Part shown: piece by piece, positions 25,511-34,356 of the stretch
Layout: every line of letters begins with the position of its first letter
Numbering within the stretch: position 1 is the stretch's first letter
Assembly (NCBI RefSeq): GCF_003852515.1
Contig: NZ_QAJK01000035.1
Location: forward strand, 16,821-60,034
Source: Variovorax sp. KBW07
Lineage (GTDB): Bacteria > Pseudomonadota > Gammaproteobacteria > Burkholderiales > Burkholderiaceae_C
Length of the DNA: 43,214 nt
Reading direction: 5' to 3'
Made by a program: the position numbers and the translations under genes
The notes under the pieces: generated by a model
Told to the model about the DNA's origin: nothing
Seen by the model: only the letters and a program-made list of their open reading frames with translations
Database searches by the model: none

Positions 25511-25894
25511 ATGTTTGCCAAACTAGCGATTGCGGCATTAGCCGTTGCTTCATTCAACGTCTGTGCAGAGAGCGTGCCCCTGAGCTTCGATGGCACGCTT
25601 GCAGCAAAAGCGTGGTTCTCCAAGATCTATCCATCGCACGAAATAAAGCGGTACGCAGTCAAGGGACCCGGAGGGAGTAGTGAAATCTACGCGTTCTATG
25701 GCCCTCGAGGCTCAGGGATCGGGCGCCTCGACGTTTGGTTCTATTCCTGCCTGAAAGCAACTTCATGTGAGTTGCTTGCGATGACTAGTTTAGGGCGGGG
25801 GGAAGACATCACTAAAGATCCGACCGTCGAGTGGGAAGAGCCGTATTTGGTTATCAAGTCCGACAAAAGGATTCTTGCAAAAATCAGGCGATGA
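25511..25894 (+). CDS. small exported protein of unknown function
   Basis: A 127-residue protein with a clear Sec signal (MFAKLAIAALAVASFNVCA, cut near VCA-ES). The mature part is about 105 residues with a few aromatic and charged patches and two cysteines (SCLKATSCEL) that could pair in the periplasm. GGAG lies 5 bases before the ATG at 25511; an in-frame GTG 12 bases upstream is less likely. It has no recognised family. Its place behind an exported Rhs toxin makes a periplasmic immunity or envelope role possible, but nothing proves it. Confidence 0.65.
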   Translation: MFAKLAIAALAVASFNVCAESVPLSFDGTLAAKAWFSKIYPSHEIKRYAVKGPGGSSEIYAFYGPRGSGIGRLDVWFYSCLKATSCELLAMTSLGRGEDITKDPTVEWEEPYLVIKSDKRILAKIRR

Positions 25895-26091
25895 GCACCT
25901 CGAATCTCGCTCTTGGATCGCAATGAAAGAGGCCTGTACCGCTGATTTCGGATCACTCCCTCCCAGCTTCTCGATGAACAGCAGATGGCTGCGCATGCGA
26001 AATGTTAGGCCCCGCCCCGAGTGATGATCATCAGGATCGTCATCGCGCCGCGGGAGACTCCCCTCGCTGAGGAAAAACGTAGGAACTAGCA

Positions 26092-26583
26092 GTGAAGCCA
26101 GATCTGTCGAAAACTTTTGAGTGGAACAAGTACTTCGCGAATGCGGGCTCTTTGGACCTTGATGCGAAATCCATCGAAAAACTTCACCAGGAGGCGCGAG
26201 CTTTCCTGGGGGCCTTCGATTGGTGCAGAGCGATCACCGAAGATCGCATTGGTTTTGTTTATCCGGGCATCGTCGGCGTGTTCTTGTTCAAGTTCAAGTT
26301 GGCAAGAAGGGAAGTCGAAGAGTGGGTTTGGGTCGTCACCGGCGATCTACCGCCTGCCTACATCGCATGCGAAGACAGCCCGAATCCTGCAACGGCTCTT
26401 GATGCTTACGTGGGGGCGATGCAAGAGTGGGTGGATGCTGTCGAGCAGGGCACGCCTATTGCCCATCTCATCCCAGTAAATGTGGCGCCATCAAAAGAAA
26501 ATGCCACCCGCCTCAAGACGCGGCTTGATCTTTTGGACGAAAAAATTCTGTCGGGCTATGCCGAGGACTTGAAGGCGTTTTGA
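26092..26583 (+). CDS. hypothetical cytoplasmic protein, possible orphan immunity gene
   Basis: A 163-residue soluble, acidic protein starting at GTG 26092, supported by AGGA with a 7-base spacer. The sequence is Trp- and Asp-rich (FEWNKYF, EEWVWVVTGDLPPAYI, LDAYVGAMQEWVDAVEQG). The pattern resembles uncharacterised proteins seen in toxin-immunity arrays. I know no name for the family. Codon use is less G+C-biased than the chromosome on either side. It is the last gene before the tRNA boundary. Confidence 0.65.
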   Translation: MKPDLSKTFEWNKYFANAGSLDLDAKSIEKLHQEARAFLGAFDWCRAITEDRIGFVYPGIVGVFLFKFKLARREVEEWVWVVTGDLPPAYIACEDSPNPATALDAYVGAMQEWVDAVEQGTPIAHLIPVNVAPSKENATRLKTRLDLLDEKILSGYAEDLKAF

Positions 26584-26830
26584 ACGAAACGGCGGACTGG
26601 CCAACCCAGCTCTCACGCTGAGCCTTGTTCATCACCACCCGAACAACTTTCGAACCATCGACGGGCCGAGTAGCACCGTCAGGAACGGGTAGCGTTCGAC
26701 CTGTTTCTTGCTCTGCACGAACGCACTGGAATTTTTGACAGCTTGCGCAACGTGGTCGCTGCTATCGACCAGCGGCTGCTTTCGGACGTCTCTCGGCACA
26801 GCCTTTGCCCACATCTGCCTCGGCAAAGCA

Positions 26831-26874
26831 AAAAGCCGTTGAAAAATCAACGGCTTCATTGGCTGGTGCCCTCG
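26831..26874. repeat. right island boundary repeat at tRNA-Arg 3' end
   Basis: The partner of the repeat at 19831-19875. It covers the last 11 bases of tRNA-Arg(CCU), a 3-base spacer region and the terminator hairpin AGCCGTTGA-loop-TCAACGGCT. Sequence to its right is intact tRNA, so this is the copy at the functional tRNA gene. The hairpin serves as the tRNA terminator on the minus strand. Confidence 0.7.
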
Positions 26875-26938
26875 ACAGGAATCGAACCTGTATCTGAGTC
26901 TTAGGAGGACCCCGTTCTATCCATTGAACTACGAGGAC
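26864..26938 (-). tRNA. tRNA-Arg (CCU anticodon)
   Basis: A complete 75-base tRNA on the minus strand with encoded CCA. The acceptor arm pairs GTCCTCG with CGAGGGC (one G-U). The anticodon stem GGGTC/GACTC encloses loop CTCCTAA with anticodon CCT, reading AGG. The T arm contains the standard GGTTCGATTCC. A terminator follows the CCA at once. This rare-codon tRNA is a well-known integration target, consistent with the boundary repeats. Confidence 0.93.
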
Positions 26939-26973
26939 CGAAGGCAGGGCGAGACTTTACCAGTTCGACCTGG

Positions 26974-29900
26974 TCAGTCGTATTTCACCGTGTAGATCAG
27001 GTCCAGCCCGCTCGTCTGCCCCGCCTGCCCCCGCAGGGTGAGCCTTTGGGTCAGGTCATAGAAGATGAAGATGGTGCCGAAGGTGCCGCCCAGGCTGCGT
27101 TCGTAGGTCACGTAGAAGTCCTTCGACAGCCGCTTGCCCAGGGTGACGGCCGACTCGCGCAGGTCGCCGCCGCTGCCGGGGCCCTTGAAGCCGAGTTCGT
27201 CCAGGCCGAAGCGGCTGGCCAGGCTGCCGCCGGTGCCGCCACCGCCGATCTTGCCCAGCAGCGACAGCGCGGCCTGCTGCAGCAGCGCCGATTCGCCGCC
27301 GCTGGTGGCGGACGCCCGGCCGAGGATCACCCATGACAGGGTTTCGGCATCGGACAGCGCAGGCTCGGAATACAGCTTGACGCGCGGCGACTGCGCGCTG
27401 CCGGTGATCTGCACGCCCGCGCGCTGCGAGAGGTTGGGCCGTATCGCGAGGATGTCGAGCGCGGGGTTGTCGAAGGGGCCGTTGAAGCGCGCCACGCCGG
27501 TTTCCACATCGAGCTGCTGGCCGTAGGCGCGGTACTGGCCCTTCACGGTCTTGACCTCGCCGGTGATGCGTGGCGGTGCATTGAGCCTGGTGCTGCGAAT
27601 TTCCAGGTCGCCTTCGAGCCGCGTGGTGATGCCGCGGCCCTGCACGGCGAAGTCGTCGCCCAGGTCGAAGTTGACGACGATGTCCGGGGGCTTGGCGGTC
27701 TGCGGCTTGGCGGCCTGGGCATCGACGCGCGCAGATTCGCGCTGGGCCTGTTCCGCGGCCTCGCGGTCCTTGGCGGCCGATCGCACGACGACGTCGCTGC
27801 CGAGGCTTGGCGCGGTTTCGTCGGGCAGGATGATGACGGCGCGGTCGGTCTTGAGTTTGCCGCGCACGGTGAACTGGCCGCCATTCAGTTTTGCCTGCAG
27901 GTCGCCCGAGAGGGTGACCTGCCGGTCGGTGCGAACGAGCACGCGCAAGGCGCGCAGCTGGCCTTGGAGGGCCATGCGAATGCCCGATGACGCCGATGAC
28001 GCAGCACCGCCACTGTTCGCGGGGCCCCAGCTCATTTCGCCGCTGGCCGAGAGCGAGCCGCCATCGGTGCGGGCCTCGCTGGCCGAGGTGCTGCGGTTGC
28101 CGCTCTGGCCGGCGATGCGCGCGGAGCTGCCGGCGCCGCCCTTGAGGGTGAATTCGGTGATCTCGATGCGCTCGCCGGTGAGCGTGGCGCGCAGGCGGCC
28201 ATCGCGCAGGTCGAGGCCTTCGACGGGGGCGCGCAGCGCGAGCTTGTCGGCGCCCAGGGCGCCGTTCCAGCGCGGTGCCGCGCGGCTGCCCGACAGGGCG
28301 GCGCTGGCGTCGAGCGTGCCGGCGATGCGCCAGCCCGGCGGCGCGAGCATCGACCACACGCCGAGGTTCGGCAGCGTGGCCTTGATGGTGCCGCCCAGTG
28401 GCGCATCGGGCGCCCATTGCCAGCCGCCGGCGCGCTGCTGCACGCGGGTGTTGATGTCGGCGTTGATCTGGCCGGCACGTTCGCTGTCCCATGCCAGGGT
28501 GGCGCGAACGGCGTCGCCCTGCGCGTCGATCTGCAGCTCGGCCTTGCGCAGGCCCGCCGGCGTGCTGGGCGACTCGGCGCCGTTGGCGGCCGTGGCGGAG
28601 TTCATGGTGCGTTCGCTCGCGGTGCCCGTTCCGGTGCTGGTGATGCGCGTGACCAGCGCGGCTTCGCCGGCCTGCACGCGGATGTCGCCGCTCTGGCGCG
28701 CGATGCGTGCCCTGGCGCGCAGCGTGTCGCCGGCGTCGATGTCCCAGTCGCCGTCGAACATGAGGTCGCCGCTGATGCCGAGTTCGCTCAGCGTCGAGCT
28801 GGCACCCAGCGCGCCGGCCCAGGCCATCGGCAGGCCCTGCATCTGGCCCTTGGACTGCACGCGGAACACGCGGTTGGGCGCGGCGCCGCTCTGGCTGAAG
28901 CGCAATGGCTGCCAGTCGATGCGCACGGTGCCGGGCACCGGGCCGCGCAGGGTGGCCGCGGCGGCCGAGGCCTCGACATCGAGGCGGCCAGCGTTCGAGC
29001 CGCTGCCGGTGCGAATGGTCGCCGTGACTTCGCGGCTCAGCTCGACCACCCAGGGGTTGGTGCCGGGGCGGGCGGGGATGTCCTGGGCCTGCAGGCGCAG
29101 GCTGGCGAGCGCCGCGCGCCATTGGTCGTTGCCGGCAATGCCGCCGCTGGCGCGCGTGTCGATGGTGAACTTCTGCGTGCCGGTGCTGGCCTCGCCCTGC
29201 AGGGTGAGCGTGGCCTGCGCCAGGCTGCCGGCAAGGTCGGCGCGCAGGTCGCGCAGTTGCACGGTGGTGGCGGTGCCGCCGGCTTCGGCGGCCGGCATGT
29301 GCAGCTCGAGCCGTGGCACGCCGAGCGCGGCCTTGAGCGTGGGTTCGTTGACGCCGCGCTGCGCCGGCGCGTTGGCGTTCTGCAGCCGTCGCTGGATGGT
29401 CTGCCAGCCGCCTTGCCAGCTGGCATCAAGCTTCGCCGAGCCCTTGGCACTGGCGTTCGCGAACACGCCGGAGAGCCCGGGCAGGCTTTGCACCCAGCGC
29501 TGCAGGGTGTCGGCGTCGTCGATGCTGGCCTTGATGTCGCCGCTGCCGGTGGTCGGCGCAATGCGGCCTTCGAGCTGGGCGCCGCCGCCCGGCAGCGTGA
29601 GGCTCAGCTTGCCGCTGCCGGCCTGCTCGGCCACGCGCACCTGCAGCTTGCCGTCGAGGCTGGCGCGCTGGGCTTCGATGCGCAGCGTGCGCAGGTCGAG
29701 CACCTGGTCTTTCCACTGGCCCTGGGCCAGCGCGCGGTCGAGCGCGAAGCCCGGCAAAGCCTTGCTGCCCGCACCGCCGCCCTCGGCGCGCAGCGCGGCG
29801 TCGAAGGTGATGGTGTCTTCGCCCCGTTCGCCTTGCTCGGCCTTGAGCTGGCCGCTGATGGGGGCGCCCGAGAGTTCGCTGTACAGCGCGGCGGGCCGCA

Positions 29901-31092
29901 CGCCGCGCACCGTGGCCTGTGCCTGCCAGGGCGCGGGAGCGGGGCTCCAGCGACCCGCCGCATCGATGCGGCCGCCGCCGGCGCGCACGGTGGCTTCGGA
30001 AATGGTCCAGTGGGTGCCATCGAAGCCGACGCGGGCCTGCACCTGTTCGATGGGCAGCTTCTCTTTGTCCCACGGGCCGGCCACTGCATTGCGGATGTCG
30101 GCCGAGGCCTTCCATGCGGCCGGGCCGGTGTCGGCATCGGGTTCGAGAGAGACGGTGCCGGTCAGCCGCGTTTCGGGCGCGCCGGGCCACAGGCTGGAGG
30201 CATCGACGTTGCGCAGGTCGGCCTTGGCATCGATCACCGGTTGCGGCAGCCAGGGTGCGATCTGCGCCTGCAGCTTGGCTTCCATCGGGGCTTCGGCGTT
30301 TTCTTCGGCGGGCTGCAGTTCGGCCGCGACCTGCAGGCGCGCCGCCGTGCCCGACAGCGTGCCCTTCACCGTGGCCTGGGCCAGCACGTCGATGCTGTGG
30401 TCTTCGGCCAGCGGCGCCTTCACGCGGCCGTCGAGCGCGGCATCGATGGCCATTGGCGCAGGCCCCTGCAGCTTGACGCGCGCGCTGTAGTGGCCATCGG
30501 CAATGTCCACGCCCTTGACCTCGAGCGCGTGCTCGGCGGCCTTGTAGCTGTAGCTGCCCGAAAGGTTGGTCGCCGTCAGCGCGGGCGGGCCGGCCCAGCG
30601 CAGCGTGTCGATGCGAAAGGGCAGCTCCACGTCGACCGGCAGCGCGAGCTGCGCCAGCGGTTCGGTGGGCTTGTCGCTCGGCGGGCCGCGGCGCTCTATC
30701 AGCACTTGCTTGGCATGCACTTCGCCCAACTGCACCTTGCGCTGGAACAGCGGCGCGAGCTGCCAGCCGATGGTGGCCTCGTTCACTTCGACGGCAATGC
30801 TTTCGCTCTGGTACTTGAGCCAGCCGATGTGGCCGCCGGTGCGCAGCGAGCCGGACACGTCGCGGCTCTCGAGCGTCTGGCCCGCGGGCAGCCGCTGCGC
30901 CGCCTGTGCCAGCGCAAAGGCCAGCGACTGGTTGGAGCCCAGCCACCACCAGGCGCCCGCGCCCAGCAGCAGCACCACGATGAACAGGCCGAGCACGGTC
31001 CAGGCCAGCGCGCGCAGCGCCCGGCGCGCGCGCGAGCGCTTCACGGCCGAAGGCGTTGGCGAAGAAGGCACGGGATCTGGTTCGGTCGACAT
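26974..31092 (-). CDS. tamB: translocation and assembly module subunit TamB
   Basis: A 1372-residue AsmA-like/TamB protein. One N-terminal membrane anchor lies at about 27-52 (TVLGLFIVVLLLGAGAWWWL). A very long periplasmic beta-rich body with the repetitive character of a hydrophobic-groove lipid-transfer protein follows. The C-terminal TamB (DUF490) domain ends with GLDLIYTVKYD. The length is within the family range. It sits 17 bases downstream of tamA in the same operon. TamB bridges the inner membrane to TamA in the outer membrane and takes part in outer-membrane protein assembly and phospholipid transport. Confidence 0.93.
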   Translation of the reverse strand: MSTEPDPVPSSPTPSAVKRSRARRALRALAWTVLGLFIVVLLLGAGAWWWLGSNQSLAFALAQAAQRLPAGQTLESRDVSGSLRTGGHIGWLKYQSESIAVEVNEATIGWQLAPLFQRKVQLGEVHAKQVLIERRGPPSDKPTEPLAQLALPVDVELPFRIDTLRWAGPPALTATNLSGSYSYKAAEHALEVKGVDIADGHYSARVKLQGPAPMAIDAALDGRVKAPLAEDHSIDVLAQATVKGTLSGTAARLQVAAELQPAEENAEAPMEAKLQAQIAPWLPQPVIDAKADLRNVDASSLWPGAPETRLTGTVSLEPDADTGPAAWKASADIRNAVAGPWDKEKLPIEQVQARVGFDGTHWTISEATVRAGGGRIDAAGRWSPAPAPWQAQATVRGVRPAALYSELSGAPISGQLKAEQGERGEDTITFDAALRAEGGGAGSKALPGFALDRALAQGQWKDQVLDLRTLRIEAQRASLDGKLQVRVAEQAGSGKLSLTLPGGGAQLEGRIAPTTGSGDIKASIDDADTLQRWVQSLPGLSGVFANASAKGSAKLDASWQGGWQTIQRRLQNANAPAQRGVNEPTLKAALGVPRLELHMPAAEAGGTATTVQLRDLRADLAGSLAQATLTLQGEASTGTQKFTIDTRASGGIAGNDQWRAALASLRLQAQDIPARPGTNPWVVELSREVTATIRTGSGSNAGRLDVEASAAAATLRGPVPGTVRIDWQPLRFSQSGAAPNRVFRVQSKGQMQGLPMAWAGALGASSTLSELGISGDLMFDGDWDIDAGDTLRARARIARQSGDIRVQAGEAALVTRITSTGTGTASERTMNSATAANGAESPSTPAGLRKAELQIDAQGDAVRATLAWDSERAGQINADINTRVQQRAGGWQWAPDAPLGGTIKATLPNLGVWSMLAPPGWRIAGTLDASAALSGSRAAPRWNGALGADKLALRAPVEGLDLRDGRLRATLTGERIEITEFTLKGGAGSSARIAGQSGNRSTSASEARTDGGSLSASGEMSWGPANSGGAASSASSGIRMALQGQLRALRVLVRTDRQVTLSGDLQAKLNGGQFTVRGKLKTDRAVIILPDETAPSLGSDVVVRSAAKDREAAEQAQRESARVDAQAAKPQTAKPPDIVVNFDLGDDFAVQGRGITTRLEGDLEIRSTRLNAPPRITGEVKTVKGQYRAYGQQLDVETGVARFNGPFDNPALDILAIRPNLSQRAGVQITGSAQSPRVKLYSEPALSDAETLSWVILGRASATSGGESALLQQAALSLLGKIGGGGTGGSLASRFGLDELGFKGPGSGGDLRESAVTLGKRLSKDFYVTYERSLGGTFGTIFIFYDLTQRLTLRGQAGQTSGLDLIYTVKYD

Positions 31093-31109
31093 TTAAAAAA
31101 AGCGCCGGA

Positions 31110-33080
31110 TCAGAAGGTGAAGCCGAGGCGAAAGTGCAGGCGGAACTTCTTCGTGTCCACGCCATAGGCCAGGTCGGCCTGCACCGGCCCGACCGGGCTG
31201 CGCCAGCGCGCGCCGACACCCACGCCCACCTTGGGCTTGAGCTCGCCGGGCTTGTCGGCCACGGCGCCGGCATCGACGAACACCACGCTCTCCCATTCGG
31301 TGAGCTTGTCCTTGTAGACGAAGGGGCGCTGCCACTCGGCGCTGAGCACGCCGAGGTAGCGGCCGGCGACGATCTGGCCGTCGGAGCGCACGGTGCCGAT
31401 CTGCTTGTAGCTGTAGCCGCGCACGGTGGTGTCGCCGCCGGTCAGGAACATCAGCGTCGAGGGGATCTGCGCGCTGTCCTTGGCCGACACGGCGCCGGCC
31501 TCGGCGCGCACCTGCAGGCGGCTGCGGCGTGCGCGGCTTTCCTTGTCTTCGGCCGAGCCCAGCGGCAGCACGCCGAGCCAGCGTGCGTAGGTGCGCGTGA
31601 AGGGCGTCTGCTGGCCCGTGAGCGTGTAGCCGGCGGCCACTTCGAGCGCCAGGCCGTAGCCGCGCGAGGGCGCGGAGTTGTCGTCGAAGTAGCGTCCGGT
31701 CCAGCCCCAGTTGGCGGTCACGGCCGAGGCCGAGGGCGGGGCGTTGGTGCCGCGGTTCTGTGCGTAGTCGTACTGCAGGAAGTAGCTGCGGTCGATGTGG
31801 TCGCTCGACTTGTTGCGCCCGCCGCGCAGCCGGCCGCTGTCGACGATGTAGCTGCCCGATTCCTCGCGCTTGAGCTCGCTGCCGGCAAACCAGCGCCAGC
31901 CGTGGTCGTTGGGGATCGCGTTCCACTCGGTCGACAGCGACTTGATGTCGCTGTCGACCGACAGCCGCGACACTGCGCGCCAGCCCAGCAGGGGGATGCG
32001 GTTGTGGATGTGGTCGATCGACAGGCGCGGGCCGTTGTCGGTGGTGAAGCCGGCGCCCAGCACCACCTTCTGCAGCGGCGCCTCGCGCAGCTGCGCGATG
32101 ACGGGCGCGGCCAGCGGGTTGCCGCTGTCGGTGTCGAGCGTGAGGAACACCGAGTCGTAATAGCCGCTGCTGGCCAGGCGCTGCTGGGCATCGAGCAGCT
32201 TCTGCTGGTCGTAGTCGGCGCCGCTGGGCAGGCGGGCGATGCGGCGCGCGCCATCGGGGTCGTAGCGCTCGGTGCCGCGCAGCACCAGCGGGCCGAACTT
32301 GTAGGCCGGGCCCGACTGGTAGGTGACGTTCAGGCGGGCCTCGTGGCGGTCGGCATCGACCTCGGCGCGGCTGATCTCGATGTTGCCGGTGGGAAAGCGC
32401 TTGGCCGTGAGGCTGCGCAGCGCGGTGGTCTTGGCGTTGTCCCAGGCCTGCTGGGTGAAGGGCTGGCCGGCACGCAATGCCCACTCGGTGCGGATCGCGT
32501 CGCGCTGGGCTTCGGCGGCGGCGTCGTCGGCAATGGCGCCGCCATAGCTGATCTGCACGTTGCTCACCTTGGTGATGTCGCCGGGCGCCACGGTAATGAC
32601 GATTTCTCGCGGGGCCTTGGTGCCGTCGGGTGTCTCGTTGAGCTCGAGCGTCAGCGTGGGCGTGAAGTAGCCCAGCGTGCCGAGCAGTTCGCGGGCATTG
32701 GCCTCGGCGGCCACCATGAGGCGCGAGATTTCGGTGGCGCCCAGGTCGTCGAGCTCGCGGTAGCGCTGGATTTCAAGGTGCAGGGCGAGGTAGTCGCGCA
32801 CGTCCTCGGGGCCGCGCACGTCGACGGTGAAGGCATCGCGGCGGTCGGCCTTGGCCTTCTCGTCGTCCTTGCTGTCCTTGTCGCCCTTGTCGTTCTTGCC
32901 GCCGCTCTTGTCGGCCCTGGCGGCGCTGTCGGCATCGCCCGCGCGCACCAGCCCGGCCACGGGCTTGCCTTCCGCGGCGTCTTTTTTCGGCAGCAGGCTG
33001 CAGCCTTGCAAAAGCAGGACGCCGGAAAAAAGCAAAGCCGGCAACCACGCCGGCGCAAAGACGGAAACCACCCTGACCAT
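31110..33080 (-). CDS. tamA: outer-membrane TamA/BamA-family protein
   Basis: A 656-residue Omp85 protein: POTRA-type domains at about 85-330, then a 16-strand beta-barrel with the conserved VRGYSYKQIG loop motif near residue 552 and a C-terminal aromatic residue (GFTF). The N-terminus is odd: the signal ends in LLQGC with Cys27 in lipobox position, followed by a highly charged Lys/Asp/Gly-rich linker (about 57-83, KNDKGDKDSKDDEKAKA). This suggests N-terminal acylation, unusual for TamA. It is first in the tamA-tamB operon, which fits a partner role for TamB. Confidence 0.92.
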   Translation of the reverse strand: MVRVVSVFAPAWLPALLFSGVLLLQGCSLLPKKDAAEGKPVAGLVRAGDADSAARADKSGGKNDKGDKDSKDDEKAKADRRDAFTVDVRGPEDVRDYLALHLEIQRYRELDDLGATEISRLMVAAEANARELLGTLGYFTPTLTLELNETPDGTKAPREIVITVAPGDITKVSNVQISYGGAIADDAAAEAQRDAIRTEWALRAGQPFTQQAWDNAKTTALRSLTAKRFPTGNIEISRAEVDADRHEARLNVTYQSGPAYKFGPLVLRGTERYDPDGARRIARLPSGADYDQQKLLDAQQRLASSGYYDSVFLTLDTDSGNPLAAPVIAQLREAPLQKVVLGAGFTTDNGPRLSIDHIHNRIPLLGWRAVSRLSVDSDIKSLSTEWNAIPNDHGWRWFAGSELKREESGSYIVDSGRLRGGRNKSSDHIDRSYFLQYDYAQNRGTNAPPSASAVTANWGWTGRYFDDNSAPSRGYGLALEVAAGYTLTGQQTPFTRTYARWLGVLPLGSAEDKESRARRSRLQVRAEAGAVSAKDSAQIPSTLMFLTGGDTTVRGYSYKQIGTVRSDGQIVAGRYLGVLSAEWQRPFVYKDKLTEWESVVFVDAGAVADKPGELKPKVGVGVGARWRSPVGPVQADLAYGVDTKKFRLHFRLGFTF

Positions 33081-33150
33081 GGGCGGATTCTGACAGCAAG
33101 ACCCGCCGGTTCCTGAAGCGCGGGCGTACAGGCGGCGAAGTCCTACTTGC

Positions 33151-34338
33151 TTACTTGGACAACATGCGCATTGCTTCCTCCAGGCCCCGCAGGGTCAGGG
33201 GGTACATGCGGTTCGACATGAGCTGCTGCATCACGGCGATGCTCTGGCGGTATTGCCACACGCCCTGGGGCTCGGGGTTGATCCACGCGAACTTGGGGAA
33301 GGTGTGCGTGAGCCGCTGGATCCACTCGGCACCGGCCTCTTCGTTGTTGTACTCCACGCTGCCGCCGGGCTGCAGGATCTCGTAGGGGCTCATGGTCGCG
33401 TCGCCGACGAAGATGAGCTTGTAGTCCTTGTTGTACTTGCGCAGGATGTCCCAGGTCGCGAACTTCTCGGAGAAGCGGCGCTTGTTGTTCTTCCACATGA
33501 AGTCGTACACGCAGTTGTGGAAGTAGAAGAATTCCAGGTGCTTGAACTCGGTCTTGACGGCCGAGAACAGTTCTTCCACGCGCTGGATGTGCTCGTCCAT
33601 GGTGCCGCCCACGTCCATCAGCAGCAGCACCTTGACGTTGTTGTGGCGCTCGGGCCGCATCTTGATGTCGAGGTAGCCGGCGTTGGCCGCGGTCGAATGG
33701 ATGGTGTCGTCCAGGTCCAGCTCTTCCTCGTGGCCTTCGCGCGCGAACTTGCGCAGCCGGCGCAGCGCCACCTTGATGTTGCGCGTGCCCAGCTCCTGGC
33801 TGTCGTCGTAGTCCTTGTAGGCGCGCTGGTCCCACACCTTCACGGCGCTCTTGTTCTTGCCGGCGCCGCCGATGCGGATGCCCTGCGGGTTGTAGCCACC
33901 GTTGCCGAAGGGCGAGGTGCCGCCGGTGCCGATCCACTTGCTGCCACCCTCGTGGCGTTCCTTCTGCTCCTCGAAGCGCTTCTTGAGCGTTTCCATGAGC
34001 TCGTCCCAGCCCATCTTCTCGATCTTGGCTTTTTCTTCGGCGGTGAACTCGCGCTCCAGCGTTTTCTTGAGCCAGTCGAGCGGCACTTCCTTCGTGAAGT
34101 CGGTGAGCATCTCGACGCCCTTGAAGTAGGCGGCGAAGGCGCGGTCGAACTTGTCGTAGTGCTTCTCGTCCTTTACCAGTGCGGTGCGCGAGAGGTAGTA
34201 GAAGTCGTCCAGGCCGTAGGCGCCGTCGGAGTTGGGTCCCACCACGTCGGCCTGCAGGGCTTCGAGCAGCGTGAGGTATTCCTTGACCGACACCGGCAGC
34301 TTGGCCGAACGCAAGGTGTAGAAGAAGTCGATGAGCAT
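33151..34338 (-). CDS. VWA-domain protein, CoxE-like
   Basis: A 395-residue protein of the CoxE-like VWA family. The N-terminal half is helical and charged. The VWA domain starts near residue 235 with the MIDAS motif D242-VGGT (the family's DxGGS variant of DxSxS). No membrane segment is visible. It is the last gene of a minus-strand group with a MoxR-type ATPase. MoxR/VWA pairs work as metal-insertion or folding chaperones for enzymes or complexes. The client here is unknown. Confidence 0.9.
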   Translation of the reverse strand: MLIDFFYTLRSAKLPVSVKEYLTLLEALQADVVGPNSDGAYGLDDFYYLSRTALVKDEKHYDKFDRAFAAYFKGVEMLTDFTKEVPLDWLKKTLEREFTAEEKAKIEKMGWDELMETLKKRFEEQKERHEGGSKWIGTGGTSPFGNGGYNPQGIRIGGAGKNKSAVKVWDQRAYKDYDDSQELGTRNIKVALRRLRKFAREGHEEELDLDDTIHSTAANAGYLDIKMRPERHNNVKVLLLMDVGGTMDEHIQRVEELFSAVKTEFKHLEFFYFHNCVYDFMWKNNKRRFSEKFATWDILRKYNKDYKLIFVGDATMSPYEILQPGGSVEYNNEEAGAEWIQRLTHTFPKFAWINPEPQGVWQYRQSIAVMQQLMSNRMYPLTLRGLEEAMRMLSK

Positions 34339-34356
34339 GAGAGCGCTCCTTGTGTT

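Noticed and set aside
25381-25623. 80-codon minus-strand ORF with RKIGSALNGKVNQIGVKIY
   Set aside because: It overlaps the signal peptide of the exported protein at 25511 on the other strand and has no ribosome-binding site or family match.
25895-26091. Searched for a gene or transposase remnant between the two small island genes
   Set aside because: No frame has both a start signal and coding character, and no inverted terminal repeats are visible.
26632-26859. 75-codon minus-strand ORF next to the tRNA, considered as an integrase remnant
   Set aside because: Its start lies inside the tRNA terminator hairpin, and the sequence (for example YPFLTVLLGPSMVRKLFGW) shows no tyrosine-recombinase R-H-R-Y motifs.
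27551-31167. Plus-strand ORFs of 979 and 916 codons opposite tamB
   Set aside because: They have Arg/Ser/Ala-rich or Gly/Ala/Arg-rich shadow composition and no start signals, while the minus strand encodes a clear TamB.
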